From Bacteroidales bacterium (lineage in GTDB: Bacteria; Bacteroidota; Bacteroidia; Bacteroidales; WCHB1-69), in the NCBI GenBank assembly GCA_031266895.1, contig JAISAD010000073.1, positions 1-23,741 of the forward strand: a stretch of 23,741 bases of DNA. Direction: 5' to 3'. Under the pieces are notes generated by a model. That model saw only the letters and a program-made list of their open reading frames with translations. It was not told the DNA's origin and did no database searches. The position numbers and the translations under genes are program-made. Shown in pieces: positions 1 to 7,815 of this stretch. Every line of letters starts with the position of its first letter. Position 1 is the first letter of the stretch.

Positions 1-2744
1 AGAATCAGTTCGACAGATATAAAAAAGCGCTCGACAATCTTGTTATTACCGATTATCTGACATTTCAACTTTTCGAGGGCGAAGATTTAGCTGCCGAAAT
101 CACTATTGGAAAGATTTTACCGAATAAAATTGAGCCGATACCCGAAAATTTCAATGCTTTTACCGAAATGATTCGGATTTTTTCGCTTTATAATGGCAAA
201 GCAATAAAAGATTCGCGGAAACTGGCGGAATATATGGCTGCCAAAACGCAGCTTTTGGCAGAAGTGATTGAAAAAGCCATTGCAGGTAAAGACGGCAACA
301 ACTCGCTCCGTCAGCAGCTCAAAGGCTTTCAGCAGGTCTTATTACCCACGATGACAGATACGCAATTTGCCGATATCTATGCGCAAACTATTGCATACGG
401 TATGTTTGTGGCGCGATTGCAGGATTTTTCAAACGGACATTTTACACGTCAACACGCAGCAGCACTAATTCCGCAGTCCAATCCTTTCCTGCGCAATCTT
501 TTTCAGTACATTGCAGGTTTCGACCTCGACGAGAATATCCGGTGGATTGTTGATTCGCTTGCTGATATGTTTAATTATGTGGATGTTGCAGCTATTCACA
601 AAGAATTTGAAAGCAAGGATAAAGACCCTTTCCTGCATTTCTATGAGGATTTTCTGACCAAATATGACAAAAATCTGAAAACCGCAATGGGCGCGTACTA
701 TACGCCATTGGCGGTGGTTAAATTTATCGTAAATGCTGTTGATGATATACTGAAAACCGACTTCGCTATAGCAGATGGCTTGGCAGACACATCGACAGTA
801 ACAGGAAGTGATGTCCGTTTGCCGGCACAGACATTTCATCGTGTTCAAATTCTTGACCCTGCTACCGGCACAGGCACTTTTCTTGCGGAAGTAGTACGCA
901 AAATTTACAGGCGATTTGCAAAGAATGCAGGAATGTGGAACGATTATGTAAAAAATCACCTTATTCCGCGTCTCAACGGATTTGAAATAATGATGTCGCC
1001 CTACACAATGGCACATTTGAAAATGGAAATGATATTGCAGGAATTGGGCGCAACCAATACAGAGCGCCTGCACATTTACCTTACGGACGCATTGGAAAAT
1101 CCGAAACAGAACATACAGCAAATTCCCTTCGCGCAGTGGCTGAGTAACGAGGCAAGCGAAGCCGCAAAAATCAAAAACGATGTACCTGTAATGGTGGTTT
1201 TGGGAAATCCGCCATACAGCGGTGAAAGTCAAAACAAAGGCGAATGGATTTTGCACCTGATGGAAGATTACAAAAAAGAGCCAACAGGCGGTCGTTTGCA
1301 GGAAAAAAATCCAAAGTGGCTGAACGATGATTACGCAAAATTTATCCGTTTCGGACAATATTTTATTGAGAAAAACGGCGAAGGCATTTTGGCATATATC
1401 AACAATCACAGTTTTTTGGACAATCCGACTTTTCGCGGTATGCGATATAAATTACTGCAAACTTTTGACAAAATTTATATCATTGATCTACATGGAAACG
1501 CAAAGAAAAAAGAAACTGCACCCGATGGCAGCAAAGATGAAAATGTATTTGATATTCAACAGGGCGTGAGTATCAATATTTTCGTAAAGACAGGGCGTAA
1601 AAAGACAGATGCTCTTGCAAAAATTTTTCATTACAATCTCTATAGTAAACGCTCGGACAAATACAATTTTCTTTTGGAAAACAATTTGGGATCAATTTCA
1701 TGGCAAGAATTGCAACCTGTTGTCCCAAATTATTTCTTCGTCCCAAAAGATTTTTCATTGCAGAAAGAATACGAAAAAGGATTTTTGATAAACGATTTAT
1801 TTTCTACTAATTCTGTAGGAATCGTTACGGCAAAAGATACTGTTTTTATAAATGACAGAAAAGAAGATTTAATTAAAAACATTAATGAAAATTTCGGGTC
1901 GTCAAATCAGAATCTTGTTCAAAAAGTCAGTTATCGTCCTTTTGATACAAAGTCTGTTTACTACGACACAAAATTACTTGAACGTCCACGAGAAAAAGTT
2001 ATGCAACATTTCAAAAGACAGAATATAGGCTTAATCGTTGGACGACAAGGGCAGGTGGTAGGAAATATGCCGTGGAATTTGATCTTTGTATCCATACAAA
2101 TGATTGACTGTAATGTGTTTTATCGTGGTGGAGGGGCAGTTTTCCCCCTTTACCTTTATCACGAAAATTTCGGACAAACAGAAAAAGTAGCCAATTTGAA
2201 TGAAGCAAGCGTAACACGTTTCCAAAACAAATCGCAATTAACCGCCCCTCCTGTTCCTGAACAAATCTTCGATTACATTTATGCCATTTTACATTCTCCT
2301 TCATACAGAGAAAAATACAAAGAATTTCTGAAAATAGATTTTCCACGCATACCCTATCCTGAAAATGCAGAACAGTTTAATAAAATGGCGGCATTAGGAG
2401 AAAAATTAAGGAAACTGCATTTAATGGAAAATGTTGCCGTTCCGGACACAATGGCAAATTTCCCCAAATCGGGCAGTAATAAAGTTGAAAACTCATTTAC
2501 CGAGAAATCCAACAACTATCTGGATAACAGGGTTTGGATTAATGATACACAATTTTTCGACAACGTTCCGTTAGAAGCATGGAACTTTTATATTGGCGGT
2601 TACCAGCCTGCTCAAAAGTGGCTGAAAGACCGCAAAGGGCGTGCGCTGGGATATGAGGACATTGTGCATTATCAAAAGATAATAACAGTTTTAACTGAAA
2701 CGTGGAAAGTGATGCGGAAAATAGATGCGGTAATAGAAAATTAA
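1..2744 (+). CDS. Type ISP/IIG restriction-modification enzyme (N6-adenine methyltransferase with specificity domain), 5' end outside window
   Basis: Partial gene. The frame is open from base 3, so the ATG at 168 is internal; 55 codons precede it, giving at least 913 residues. Numbered from that ATG, methyltransferase motif I is DPATGTGTFL at 230-239 (SAM binding) and motif IV is NPPY at 347-350 (adenine target flipping, gamma-type N6-mA). A GAYYTP-like segment lies upstream of motif I, as in this family. The C-terminal third (DYIYAILHSPSYREKY, DFPRIPYP, WNFYIGGYQPAQKW) resembles the target-recognition domain of type ISP enzymes. The first visible residues (QFDRYKKALDNL) match the end of the PD-(D/E)xK nuclease/coupler part of helicase-less single-chain relatives of about 1000 aa, so roughly 100 residues including the nuclease site are probably outside. 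It should methylate and cut DNA as one chain. No frameshift is visible. Family assignment is strong; specificity is unknown. Confidence 0.9.
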   Translation, partial: NQFDRYKKALDNLVITDYLTFQLFEGEDLAAEITIGKILPNKIEPIPENFNAFTEMIRIFSLYNGKAIKDSRKLAEYMAAKTQLLAEVIEKAIAGKDGNNSLRQQLKGFQQVLLPTMTDTQFADIYAQTIAYGMFVARLQDFSNGHFTRQHAAALIPQSNPFLRNLFQYIAGFDLDENIRWIVDSLADMFNYVDVAAIHKEFESKDKDPFLHFYEDFLTKYDKNLKTAMGAYYTPLAVVKFIVNAVDDILKTDFAIADGLADTSTVTGSDVRLPAQTFHRVQILDPATGTGTFLAEVVRKIYRRFAKNAGMWNDYVKNHLIPRLNGFEIMMSPYTMAHLKMEMILQELGATNTERLHIYLTDALENPKQNIQQIPFAQWLSNEASEAAKIKNDVPVMVVLGNPPYSGESQNKGEWILHLMEDYKKEPTGGRLQEKNPKWLNDDYAKFIRFGQYFIEKNGEGILAYINNHSFLDNPTFRGMRYKLLQTFDKIYIIDLHGNAKKKETAPDGSKDENVFDIQQGVSINIFVKTGRKKTDALAKIFHYNLYSKRSDKYNFLLENNLGSISWQELQPVVPNYFFVPKDFSLQKEYEKGFLINDLFSTNSVGIVTAKDTVFINDRKEDLIKNINENFGSSNQNLVQKVSYRPFDTKSVYYDTKLLERPREKVMQHFKRQNIGLIVGRQGQVVGNMPWNLIFVSIQMIDCNVFYRGGGAVFPLYLYHENFGQTEKVANLNEASVTRFQNKSQLTAPPVPEQIFDYIYAILHSPSYREKYKEFLKIDFPRIPYPENAEQFNKMAALGEKLRKLHLMENVAVPDTMANFPKSGSNKVENSFTEKSNNYLDNRVWINDTQFFDNVPLEAWNFYIGGYQPAQKWLKDRKGRALGYEDIVHYQKIITVLTETWKVMRKIDAVIEN

Positions 2745-2749
2745 AGAAA

Positions 2750-2851
2750 ATGGCAACAGAAAACGACAATCGATTTATTATTTTCAAGACCGAAGACGAA
2801 AGAATTTCGGTTGATGTACGTTTTGAAGATGTAAATGAAGGAGGAAAATAA
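2750..2851 (+). pseudogene. N-terminal stub of a RhuM-family gene (33 aa)
   Basis: A 33-codon ORF starts 5 bases after the R-M stop codon. The stretch FIIFKTEDERISVDVRFED resembles the conserved opening of RhuM-family proteins, where a similar strand pair is followed by a W-L-T/S-Q helix-turn-helix segment. That continuation is missing: the reading frame runs into NEGGK and a stop. The stub aligns with another stub at 3010-3171 (shared F-I, S-V-x-V-R-F). It could be a genuine micro-ORF, but the sudden loss of the family pattern favours a decayed gene. Confidence 0.5.
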
Positions 2852-2852
2852 A

Positions 2853-3005
2853 ATGGAAAATTACGCGTCTGTATTCACTATTACACCTGAAATTCTGAAT
2901 TTTGCCTACGGGATAGCAGCAGATTTGGAACGGAAAGAAAACAGAATTAAAACCATTCATTCGTCTTTAAGAGAAATGACAGATATAAACTCGAAAAACA
3001 GATAG
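2853..3005 (+). pseudogene. Possible N-terminal stub of a Fic-type gene (50 aa)
   Basis: A 50-codon ORF begins one base after the preceding stop. ITPEILNFAYGIAADLER followed by NRIKTIHSSL resembles the N-terminal helices of Fic-domain (AMPylase) proteins, where R-I-x-T-I-x-S-S-L normally continues into A-I-E-G-N. Here the pattern breaks straight after SSL into REMTDINSKNR and a stop. The Fic motif itself (HxFxDGNGR) is absent, so it cannot be an active enzyme. The assignment rests on a short stretch and is tentative. Confidence 0.4.
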
Positions 3006-3009
3006 TATT

Positions 3010-3171
3010 ATGAACAACAATTCCATGACAAACACTCAACAAAACAGCCAGTTCATTCTCTATCAGGATGACAACGGCATAACCAGCGTCAATGTCCGTT
3101 TTGACAGCAAAGACGTCTGGCTTTCGCAGCCACAAATCGCCATGTTAAGAGAAAGGTACAATTATTCTTAA
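3010..3171 (+). pseudogene. RhuM-family N-terminal fragment (53 aa)
   Basis: The sequence FILYQDDNGITSVNVRF followed by DVWLSQPQIAML is a clear RhuM-family N-terminus: a beta hairpin, then the start of the DNA-binding helix. The family pattern ends at IAML, near base 3144. The frame continues only as RERYNYS before stopping at 3169-3171. Those last bases overlap the stop codon of the convergent prfB (3168-3170). Full RhuM proteins are several hundred residues, so more than 80% is missing. RhuM genes often travel with restriction-modification loci, which fits the R-M gene upstream. Confidence 0.65.
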
Positions 3172-4248
3172 TGCGCCGTCATCAGGTATGCTTTAATAAA
3201 CTCATCCAATTCCCCATCCATAACTCCATTTACATTTGAGGTTTCGCATTGAGTGCGCAAATCCTTTACCATTTTATAGGGGTGCATCACGTAGCTGCGA
3301 ATTTGTGAGCCCCACTCAATCCTCTTTTTAGCGTTCTCAATCTCCATAATTTTCTTGCGTTTTTTCTCCAACTCCAGTTGGTAGAGGCGCGATTTGAGCA
3401 TCTGCATTGCTTTTTCGCGATTCTGCAGTTGCGATCGAGTCTCTTGGCATTCGACAACAATACCCGATGGTGCATGATAGAGTCGTACGGCGGTCTCTAC
3501 CTTGTTTACATTTTGTCCACCAGGACCGCTGGAACGGTAGGTATCCCAAGAAATATCTGCAGGATTTACATCAACCACAATATCATCATTTATAATAGGA
3601 TAAGCATACACAGAGGCAAATGAAGTGTGGCGGCGATTGGCCGAGTCAAAAGGGGAAAGTCGTACCAGGCGATGAACTCCATTTTCACTTTTCAGATACC
3701 CATAACCATAAGGGCCATCCAATTCTATAGTTGCCGATTTAATGCCTGCCATCTCTCCTTCCTGCCGATCCAATAACTTGATTATATATTTATTACGTTC
3801 TCCCCAACGGATATACATACGCAATAGCATCTCTGCCCAGTCGCAACTTTCGGTACCGCCTGCGCCCGAATTAATAGTGAGAATGACGCCAAGCGGATCC
3901 TCTTCATTGCGCATCATCTTGCGAAATTCCAACTTATCCAAATAGCCGATAAATTGTTGGCAACTCTCATCTACCATGGTTTCAGAAGCCTCTCCTTCGC
4001 TGTAAAAATCGAACATCACGCACAAATCGTCAAACTTTTCGGCAGTTTTTTCAAAAGCTTCTACCCATGATTTTTCGAGGCTAATCCCTTTCAATAATTT
4101 TTGCGCCGCTTTCGGATCATCCCAAAAATCGGCCTGATGGGCTACAGCCTCTTTTTCGGCAATTTTTGCTATTCTTCCGTCAATGTCAAAGATACCCCCT
4201 TAGCTCACCGAGCCTTTTAGAGAGTTCCTTTAGCTGGTCATGATTCAT
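3168..4248 (-). CDS. prfB: Peptide chain release factor 2, expressed by +1 programmed frameshift
   Basis: RF2 recognises UGA and UAA stop codons and triggers peptidyl-tRNA hydrolysis. Translation starts at ATG 4248-4246 (MNHDQLKELSKRLGELRGYL) and meets an in-frame TGA at 4188-4186. It resumes in the +1 frame at GAC 4187-4185 and runs to TAA at 3168-3170. The total is 359 aa, close to the 365 of E. coli RF2. In the full chain the tripeptide anticodon SPF is at 198-200 and the catalytic GGQ at 243-245. The frame after the shift is also open, but an annotation begun at the ATG at 4094 would lose 51 residues. The gene lies 29 bases downstream of recX and probably shares its transcript. Identification is certain. 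Confidence 0.97.
4185..4200 (-). promoter_or_regulatory. RF2 programmed +1 frameshift site
   Basis: On the minus strand the sequence is AGGGGGTATCTTTGAC. It combines a Shine-Dalgarno-like AGGGGG, a 3-base spacer, the slippery codon CTT and the TGA stop followed by C. This matches the known E. coli prfB site base for base through the TGA. When RF2 is scarce the TGA is read slowly and the ribosome slips +1 to GAC, so RF2 controls its own synthesis. Confidence 0.97.
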
Positions 4249-4277
4249 AGTTGTTGTTTTTTAAAAGTAAGAAATTA

Positions 4278-4721
4278 TTATAATTCATAGCTTTTTAAAG
4301 TTTCGGAAATCAACTCCACATCATACCCTTTGCCGTAAAGATAGCGATAAAGCTTGACAAGCACATTATCCTGTTTTTTATTGACTTTCAGCCATTTATC
4401 TATCAATTTAACGATATTTTTCCGATCCTGTTCGAGATTGATGGAAGCCAAATACTTTCGGATTAACGTTTCAGGAATTTTTTTTTGCAATAACGCTACC
4501 TTGATTTTATTTTTTCCCCATGCTTTGGCACTTTTACTTTTTACATAAATTTCTGTAAATCGTTCATTATCAAAGTAGCATTCTGCGATCAATTGTTCCA
4601 GAATAGCTTTTTCATCCTCACGAGTCAACCGAAAAGAAGCCAATTTCTGTCGTACTTCGGTTTCTGTCCGCTCCTGATAACTGCAATAGCGTTGCATTTT
4701 GGATAAAATGACAGCATCCAT
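4278..4721 (-). CDS. recX: RecX family regulatory protein
   Basis: RecX-type proteins bind RecA filaments and limit strand exchange. The protein is basic and helical: CSYQERTETEVRQKL near the N-terminus, then a repeat with CYFDNERFTEIYV and WGKNKIKVALLQKKI, and a third degenerate three-helix repeat (LVKLYRYLYGKGYDVELI). This is the usual RecX architecture, and the length of about 147 aa is normal. An in-frame ATG at 4754 would overlap the end of rng by 28 bases. I prefer ATG 4721 (MDAVILSKMQRY), which lies just after the rng stop and begins closer to the conserved region. The gene sits between rng and prfB on one strand, probably as an operon. No recA is in the window. Confidence 0.88.
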   Translation of the reverse strand: MDAVILSKMQRYCSYQERTETEVRQKLASFRLTREDEKAILEQLIAECYFDNERFTEIYVKSKSAKAWGKNKIKVALLQKKIPETLIRKYLASINLEQDRKNIVKLIDKWLKVNKKQDNVLVKLYRYLYGKGYDVELISETLKSYEL

Positions 4722-4726
4722 ACAAA

Positions 4727-6331
4727 TTATTGAATATGATTGGGCAATGTCCACAAAACAATCTCTTCCATATCTTTATTATAGCATTTGTATTCGTTAA
4801 TTTGCATCTCCTGATTGGAGATAATTTTCACGCGGCACTTATAGGTTATCATCCATTTTAACTGTTTAGATATGAGTCCTTTGGTGAAAAAAGCATGCAC
4901 AAACGGATGCACTACAAGGGTAATATTGGATTCCTGCTGTTTTTTGAAGAGAAAATCAAGGGTATTGTTAATGTCATCTTCCAAAAGGATAAGAGGCTGT
5001 ATTTTTCCTGTCCCCATGCAAGCGGGACATATATCGGTGGTTTCAATTACGGTAGCTTCGCGTACACGCTGACGGGTAATCTGAATCAACCCGAATTTAT
5101 TGACCGGCAGAATGGTATGTCGTGACTTGTCTTTGCGCATTAATTCCGTCATAGTACGATTCAGGATGGTGCGATTAACGCTTTTTGCCAAATCAATAAA
5201 ATCTATGATGATGATGCCTCCCATATCGCGCAGGCGCAATTGGCGTACTATTTCAGTAGCAGCCAGCAAATTGGCTTCCAGCGCATTTTCTTCCTGACTT
5301 TGGCTCGATTTCATTCGGTTGCCGCTATTCACGTCAATAACATGCATAGCTTCTGTGTGTTCTACAATCAAATAGACACCGTTTTTAACAGTAACAACAC
5401 GTCCAAACGAGCCTTTTATCTGCCTGGCTACATTAAAATATTCAAAGATAGGCTGTTTCTCCTTATGGAGTTTAACAATATCTTTTTTAGCCGGTGAAAA
5501 AGAGGCTACCAAATCCTTAATTTCTTTATAAAGAGATGGTTTATCTACATAAATAGCGCTATAGCTATCATTTACAATGTCCCGTATCAGTGCAGAAGTT
5601 TTATCTAATTCTGCGGCTACCTTGCAGGGAATTGTGGCATTGGGCAATCTGGATACCAATGTGTTCCATTTTTCCAACAATTGGATCAGATCCGATTCAA
5701 TTTGTTCTGCATCTGTATCTTTGGCAACAGTACGGATAACTACTCCGAAATTTTTGGGTTTGATAGCCTGCACAATTTTGCGCAACCGTTTTCGTTCCAA
5801 ACTGTTTCTTATTTTCGACGATACCGTAATTTTGTCAACAAAGGGCACGAGCACCAGGTAGCGGCCGGCAAACGAAATTTCCATGTTCACGCGCGCTCCT
5901 TTGGTCGATATGGGCTCTTTATCAATTTGCACTAAAATTGGTTGTCCCGAAGTTATAATATCTCCGATTTTACCCACTTTTTCCACATCGGGTTCCATTG
6001 GAAAGTTGGCAATACTCCTTTTTCGATTTGTAATAGCACGCTGCACAAAGTTATTGATGGTAGTTGCATGAAACCCTAAATCCAAATAGTGCAAAAAAGC
6101 ATCTTTTTGGCTACCAATATTGATAAAGGCTGCATTAAGTCCTGGCATCACTTTTCTTACCTTGCCAAGATAAACATCTCCTACAGCGCATTCGTCTGAA
6201 GCTTTTTCGCGATGAATTTCCACCAATTTTTTATCTTCCAACAGTGCAATTTGCACATCATTATTGGAGTGGCAGGTTATTACTATCTCCTTGCATACTT
6301 CGTTATTAGTCTCAAAAATTATTTCGTTCAT
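4727..6331 (-). CDS. rng: Ribonuclease G/E family endoribonuclease
   Basis: This single-strand-specific endoribonuclease matures 16S rRNA and starts mRNA decay. An S1 RNA-binding domain spans about residues 45-150 (GDVYLGKVRKVMPGLNAAFI). The DNase I-like catalytic domain holds the two magnesium-binding aspartates D333 (VIDVNSG) and D377 (IIDFID), followed by the Zn-link CPxC at 435-438 (DICPACMG). At 534 aa it has the RNase G length and lacks the long disordered degradosome tail of RNase E. The start ATG at 6331 is clear. A 13-bp perfect hairpin lies 34-70 bases upstream in the leader. It follows HU and the mS38-like micro-gene on the same strand and is followed by recX and prfB. Confidence 0.96.
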   Translation of the reverse strand: MNEIIFETNNEVCKEIVITCHSNNDVQIALLEDKKLVEIHREKASDECAVGDVYLGKVRKVMPGLNAAFINIGSQKDAFLHYLDLGFHATTINNFVQRAITNRKRSIANFPMEPDVEKVGKIGDIITSGQPILVQIDKEPISTKGARVNMEISFAGRYLVLVPFVDKITVSSKIRNSLERKRLRKIVQAIKPKNFGVVIRTVAKDTDAEQIESDLIQLLEKWNTLVSRLPNATIPCKVAAELDKTSALIRDIVNDSYSAIYVDKPSLYKEIKDLVASFSPAKKDIVKLHKEKQPIFEYFNVARQIKGSFGRVVTVKNGVYLIVEHTEAMHVIDVNSGNRMKSSQSQEENALEANLLAATEIVRQLRLRDMGGIIIIDFIDLAKSVNRTILNRTMTELMRKDKSRHTILPVNKFGLIQITRQRVREATVIETTDICPACMGTGKIQPLILLEDDINNTLDFLFKKQQESNITLVVHPFVHAFFTKGLISKQLKWMITYKCRVKIISNQEMQINEYKCYNKDMEEIVLWTLPNHIQ

Positions 6332-6359
6332 TTAGTTTTTTTTAGTTAGAGATATTTAA

Positions 6360-6401
6360 CACAAAAACTAAATAATATGGCAATCTCCTATTATTTAGTT
6401 T
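6360..6401 (-). promoter_or_regulatory. Perfect 13-bp hairpin in rng leader
   Basis: Arms at 6365-6377 and 6389-6401 (AAACTAAATAATA and its exact reverse complement) enclose an 11-base loop. On the minus strand the second arm runs straight into T's (five in a row), so it could act as a weak intrinsic terminator between the micro-protein gene and rng, or as a structured leader. It ends 33 bases before the rng start codon. Confidence 0.65.
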
Positions 6402-6428
6402 CTTATGTTCACGAAAAAAGTATCGAAA

Positions 6429-6518
6429 CTACTTCTTCTTATGTCTGTTCTTTCTGAGACGCTTTTTTCGCTTGTGAGTGGACATCTTGTGCCTTTTTCT
6501 CTTTTTTCCGCTTGGCAT
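6429..6518 (-). CDS. AURKAIP1/COX24 (mS38-like) domain micro-protein, 29 aa
   Basis: This is a very short, extremely basic protein: MPSGKKRKRHKM, then STHKRKKRLRKNRHKKK and a TAG stop. About two thirds of the residues are Lys or Arg. It matches the C-terminal motif of the COX24/AURKAIP1 family, whose mitochondrial member is ribosomal protein mS38, and which is found in Bacteroidetes as a stand-alone protein of about 30 aa. By analogy it probably binds rRNA in the small ribosomal subunit; that role is inferred. It sits 38 bases downstream of the HU gene and upstream of rng on the same strand. It is short enough to be missed by length-filtered gene callers. Confidence 0.85.
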   Translation of the reverse strand: MPSGKKRKRHKMSTHKRKKRLRKNRHKKK

Positions 6519-6556
6519 AATAAAAGATCTTTTAGTAATGTTATTGTAATTAGGTG

Positions 6557-6838
6557 TTATTTAATCTTCTTTACTCCACTCACAAAAGTCTTGCAAGGTT
6601 TAAATGCAGGTACTTTGTGCGCAGGAATAATGATAGATGTTTTTTTTGCGATGTTTCTGGCCGTTTTTTGCGCTCTTTCTTTTACAATAAAACTTCCAAA
6701 ACCTCTCAGATAGACATTATCGTTCTTAGCTAAAGAGGATTTTACGCTTGTCATGAAAGCTTCTACAATCGTCTGTACCCCATTTTTGTCAAATCCGGTC
6801 TTGTTGGCAATTTCGTTTACAATTTCAGCTTTTGTCAT
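6557..6838 (-). CDS. HU/IHF family DNA-binding protein
   Basis: This 93-residue nucleoid protein bends DNA as a dimer. The N-terminal helices are MTKAEIVNEIANKTGFDKNG and QTIVEAFMTSVKSSL. The saddle sequence VYLRGFGSFIVKERAQKTARNI matches the HU signature. The DNA-clasping arm is IIIPAHKVPAFKP, with the usual conserved proline region and a basic tail. The length is standard for HU (about 90 aa). A TATTTTTG promoter box lies 58 bases upstream of the ATG. The gene heads the minus-strand run that continues through the micro-protein gene to rng. The family is certain; whether it works as HU or IHF cannot be told from sequence. Confidence 0.95.
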   Translation of the reverse strand: MTKAEIVNEIANKTGFDKNGVQTIVEAFMTSVKSSLAKNDNVYLRGFGSFIVKERAQKTARNIAKKTSIIIPAHKVPAFKPCKTFVSGVKKIK

Positions 6839-6895
6839 AATTTTAATGAATTTAAGTTAAACAAATTTAATTAGCATCTCTAATTTTATCGGCTG

Positions 6896-6903
6896 CAAAA
6901 ATA
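6896..6903 (-). promoter_or_regulatory. Bacteroidetes -7 box for HU gene
   Basis: TATTTTTG on the minus strand followed by CAG fits the TAnnTTTG consensus. It lies 58 bases before the HU start codon. I see no clear -33 TTTG at the expected spacing. Confidence 0.6.
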
Positions 6904-6947
6904 CACAAATATTTAATACACAGCATATCATTTTCAGAAAAAAAAAT

Positions 6948-7787
6948 TTAGTTGATTTTTTGTGCCAGAATATTGGCAAAACGACTTGTTCCTAATCTCA
7001 AAAATCTATTATTTAGCCATTTATTTCCCAATATTTCATCAATAATTTGCATAAAAAAGAGTGCGGAGCGGATATCGGAGAGGCCACCGGCCGGTTTTAA
7101 TCCGACCATTTTTTGCGTGCGTTCTTCCCAATGTTTAATAGCATCGGCCATAATCATTACCGATCGTGGAGTCGCACTTTCAGTAATTTTTCCTGTCGAA
7201 CTCTTAATAAAATCGGCACCGGCTTTCATAGACAGCAACGAAGCCCTATAAATGTTGCTGGCGCTGCCCAGTTCACCGGTCTCCAAAATGACCTTTAACG
7301 TTACATTGGCACATATTTCGCGTACTGCGGCAATCTCATCAAATACCTCTTGAAGAGAGCCGGATAGAAATTTACCGCGTGAAATAACCATGTCAATCTC
7401 ATCGGCACCGGCTTCTATCGCATACTTTACTTCTGCCAATTTTAACTCTACAGGAGCCTGTCCCGAGGGGAAAGCGCAGACGACAGTGGCTACTTTTATC
7501 GGGGAATCCTGCAACAGTTTTTTGGCTTGTGCCACAAAAGGGACATAAACACATACTGCTGCCGGTGGGGCTATATTTCGATTCCTGTCTGCAAATGCAA
7601 GCGCCTGATTACAAATAGATTCAATGCGATACGGCGTATCGGTTCCCTCTAATGTGGTGAGGTCTATCACACTCAACATCAAACGATATAACGATTGTTC
7701 GTCATAGTTCATCATAACATGACTTGCACTCGCTTCAATTCGATGCATTAATTCCTCTTCGGAACAGGGATATTCAGGTTGATACAT
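6948..7787 (-). CDS. deoC: Deoxyribose-phosphate aldolase
   Basis: This class I aldolase converts 2-deoxyribose 5-phosphate to glyceraldehyde 3-phosphate and acetaldehyde in deoxynucleoside salvage. The TIM-barrel motifs are present: IDLTTLEGTDT (41-51), VATVVCAFPSGQ (99-110), GADEIDMVISRGKF (127-140), LKVILETGEL with K165, and ADFIKSSTGK with the Schiff-base lysine K195. These correspond to K167 and K201 of the E. coli enzyme. At 279 aa it has an extra N-terminal segment of about 25 residues compared with the shortest DeoC forms. No other deo genes are adjacent. A TATCTTTG promoter box lies 21-28 bases upstream, so it appears to have its own promoter, separate from ridA. Confidence 0.95.
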   Translation of the reverse strand: MYQPEYPCSEEELMHRIEASASHVMMNYDEQSLYRLMLSVIDLTTLEGTDTPYRIESICNQALAFADRNRNIAPPAAVCVYVPFVAQAKKLLQDSPIKVATVVCAFPSGQAPVELKLAEVKYAIEAGADEIDMVISRGKFLSGSLQEVFDEIAAVREICANVTLKVILETGELGSASNIYRASLLSMKAGADFIKSSTGKITESATPRSVMIMADAIKHWEERTQKMVGLKPAGGLSDIRSALFFMQIIDEILGNKWLNNRFLRLGTSRFANILAQKIN

Positions 7788-7807
7788 AGCGCTTTATTTT
7801 TGGAGTG

Positions 7808-7815
7808 CAAAGATA
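7808..7815 (-). promoter_or_regulatory. Bacteroidetes -7 box for deoC
   Basis: TATCTTTG followed by CAC on the minus strand fits TAnnTTTG and lies 21 bases before the deoC ATG. The implied leader is very short. Confidence 0.6.

Noticed and set aside
465..1409. 314-codon minus-strand ORF inside the R-M gene
   Set aside because: A shadow frame, rich in Cys, Phe and His, as expected opposite a real coding strand; no family pattern.
168..2744. ATG at 168 as the true start of the R-M gene
   Set aside because: The same frame is open to base 3 and the upstream residues match the family, so the start lies outside the window.
3168..4094. prfB as a 308-aa gene starting at ATG 4094
   Set aside because: The canonical frameshift site and the missing 51 N-terminal residues lie just upstream.
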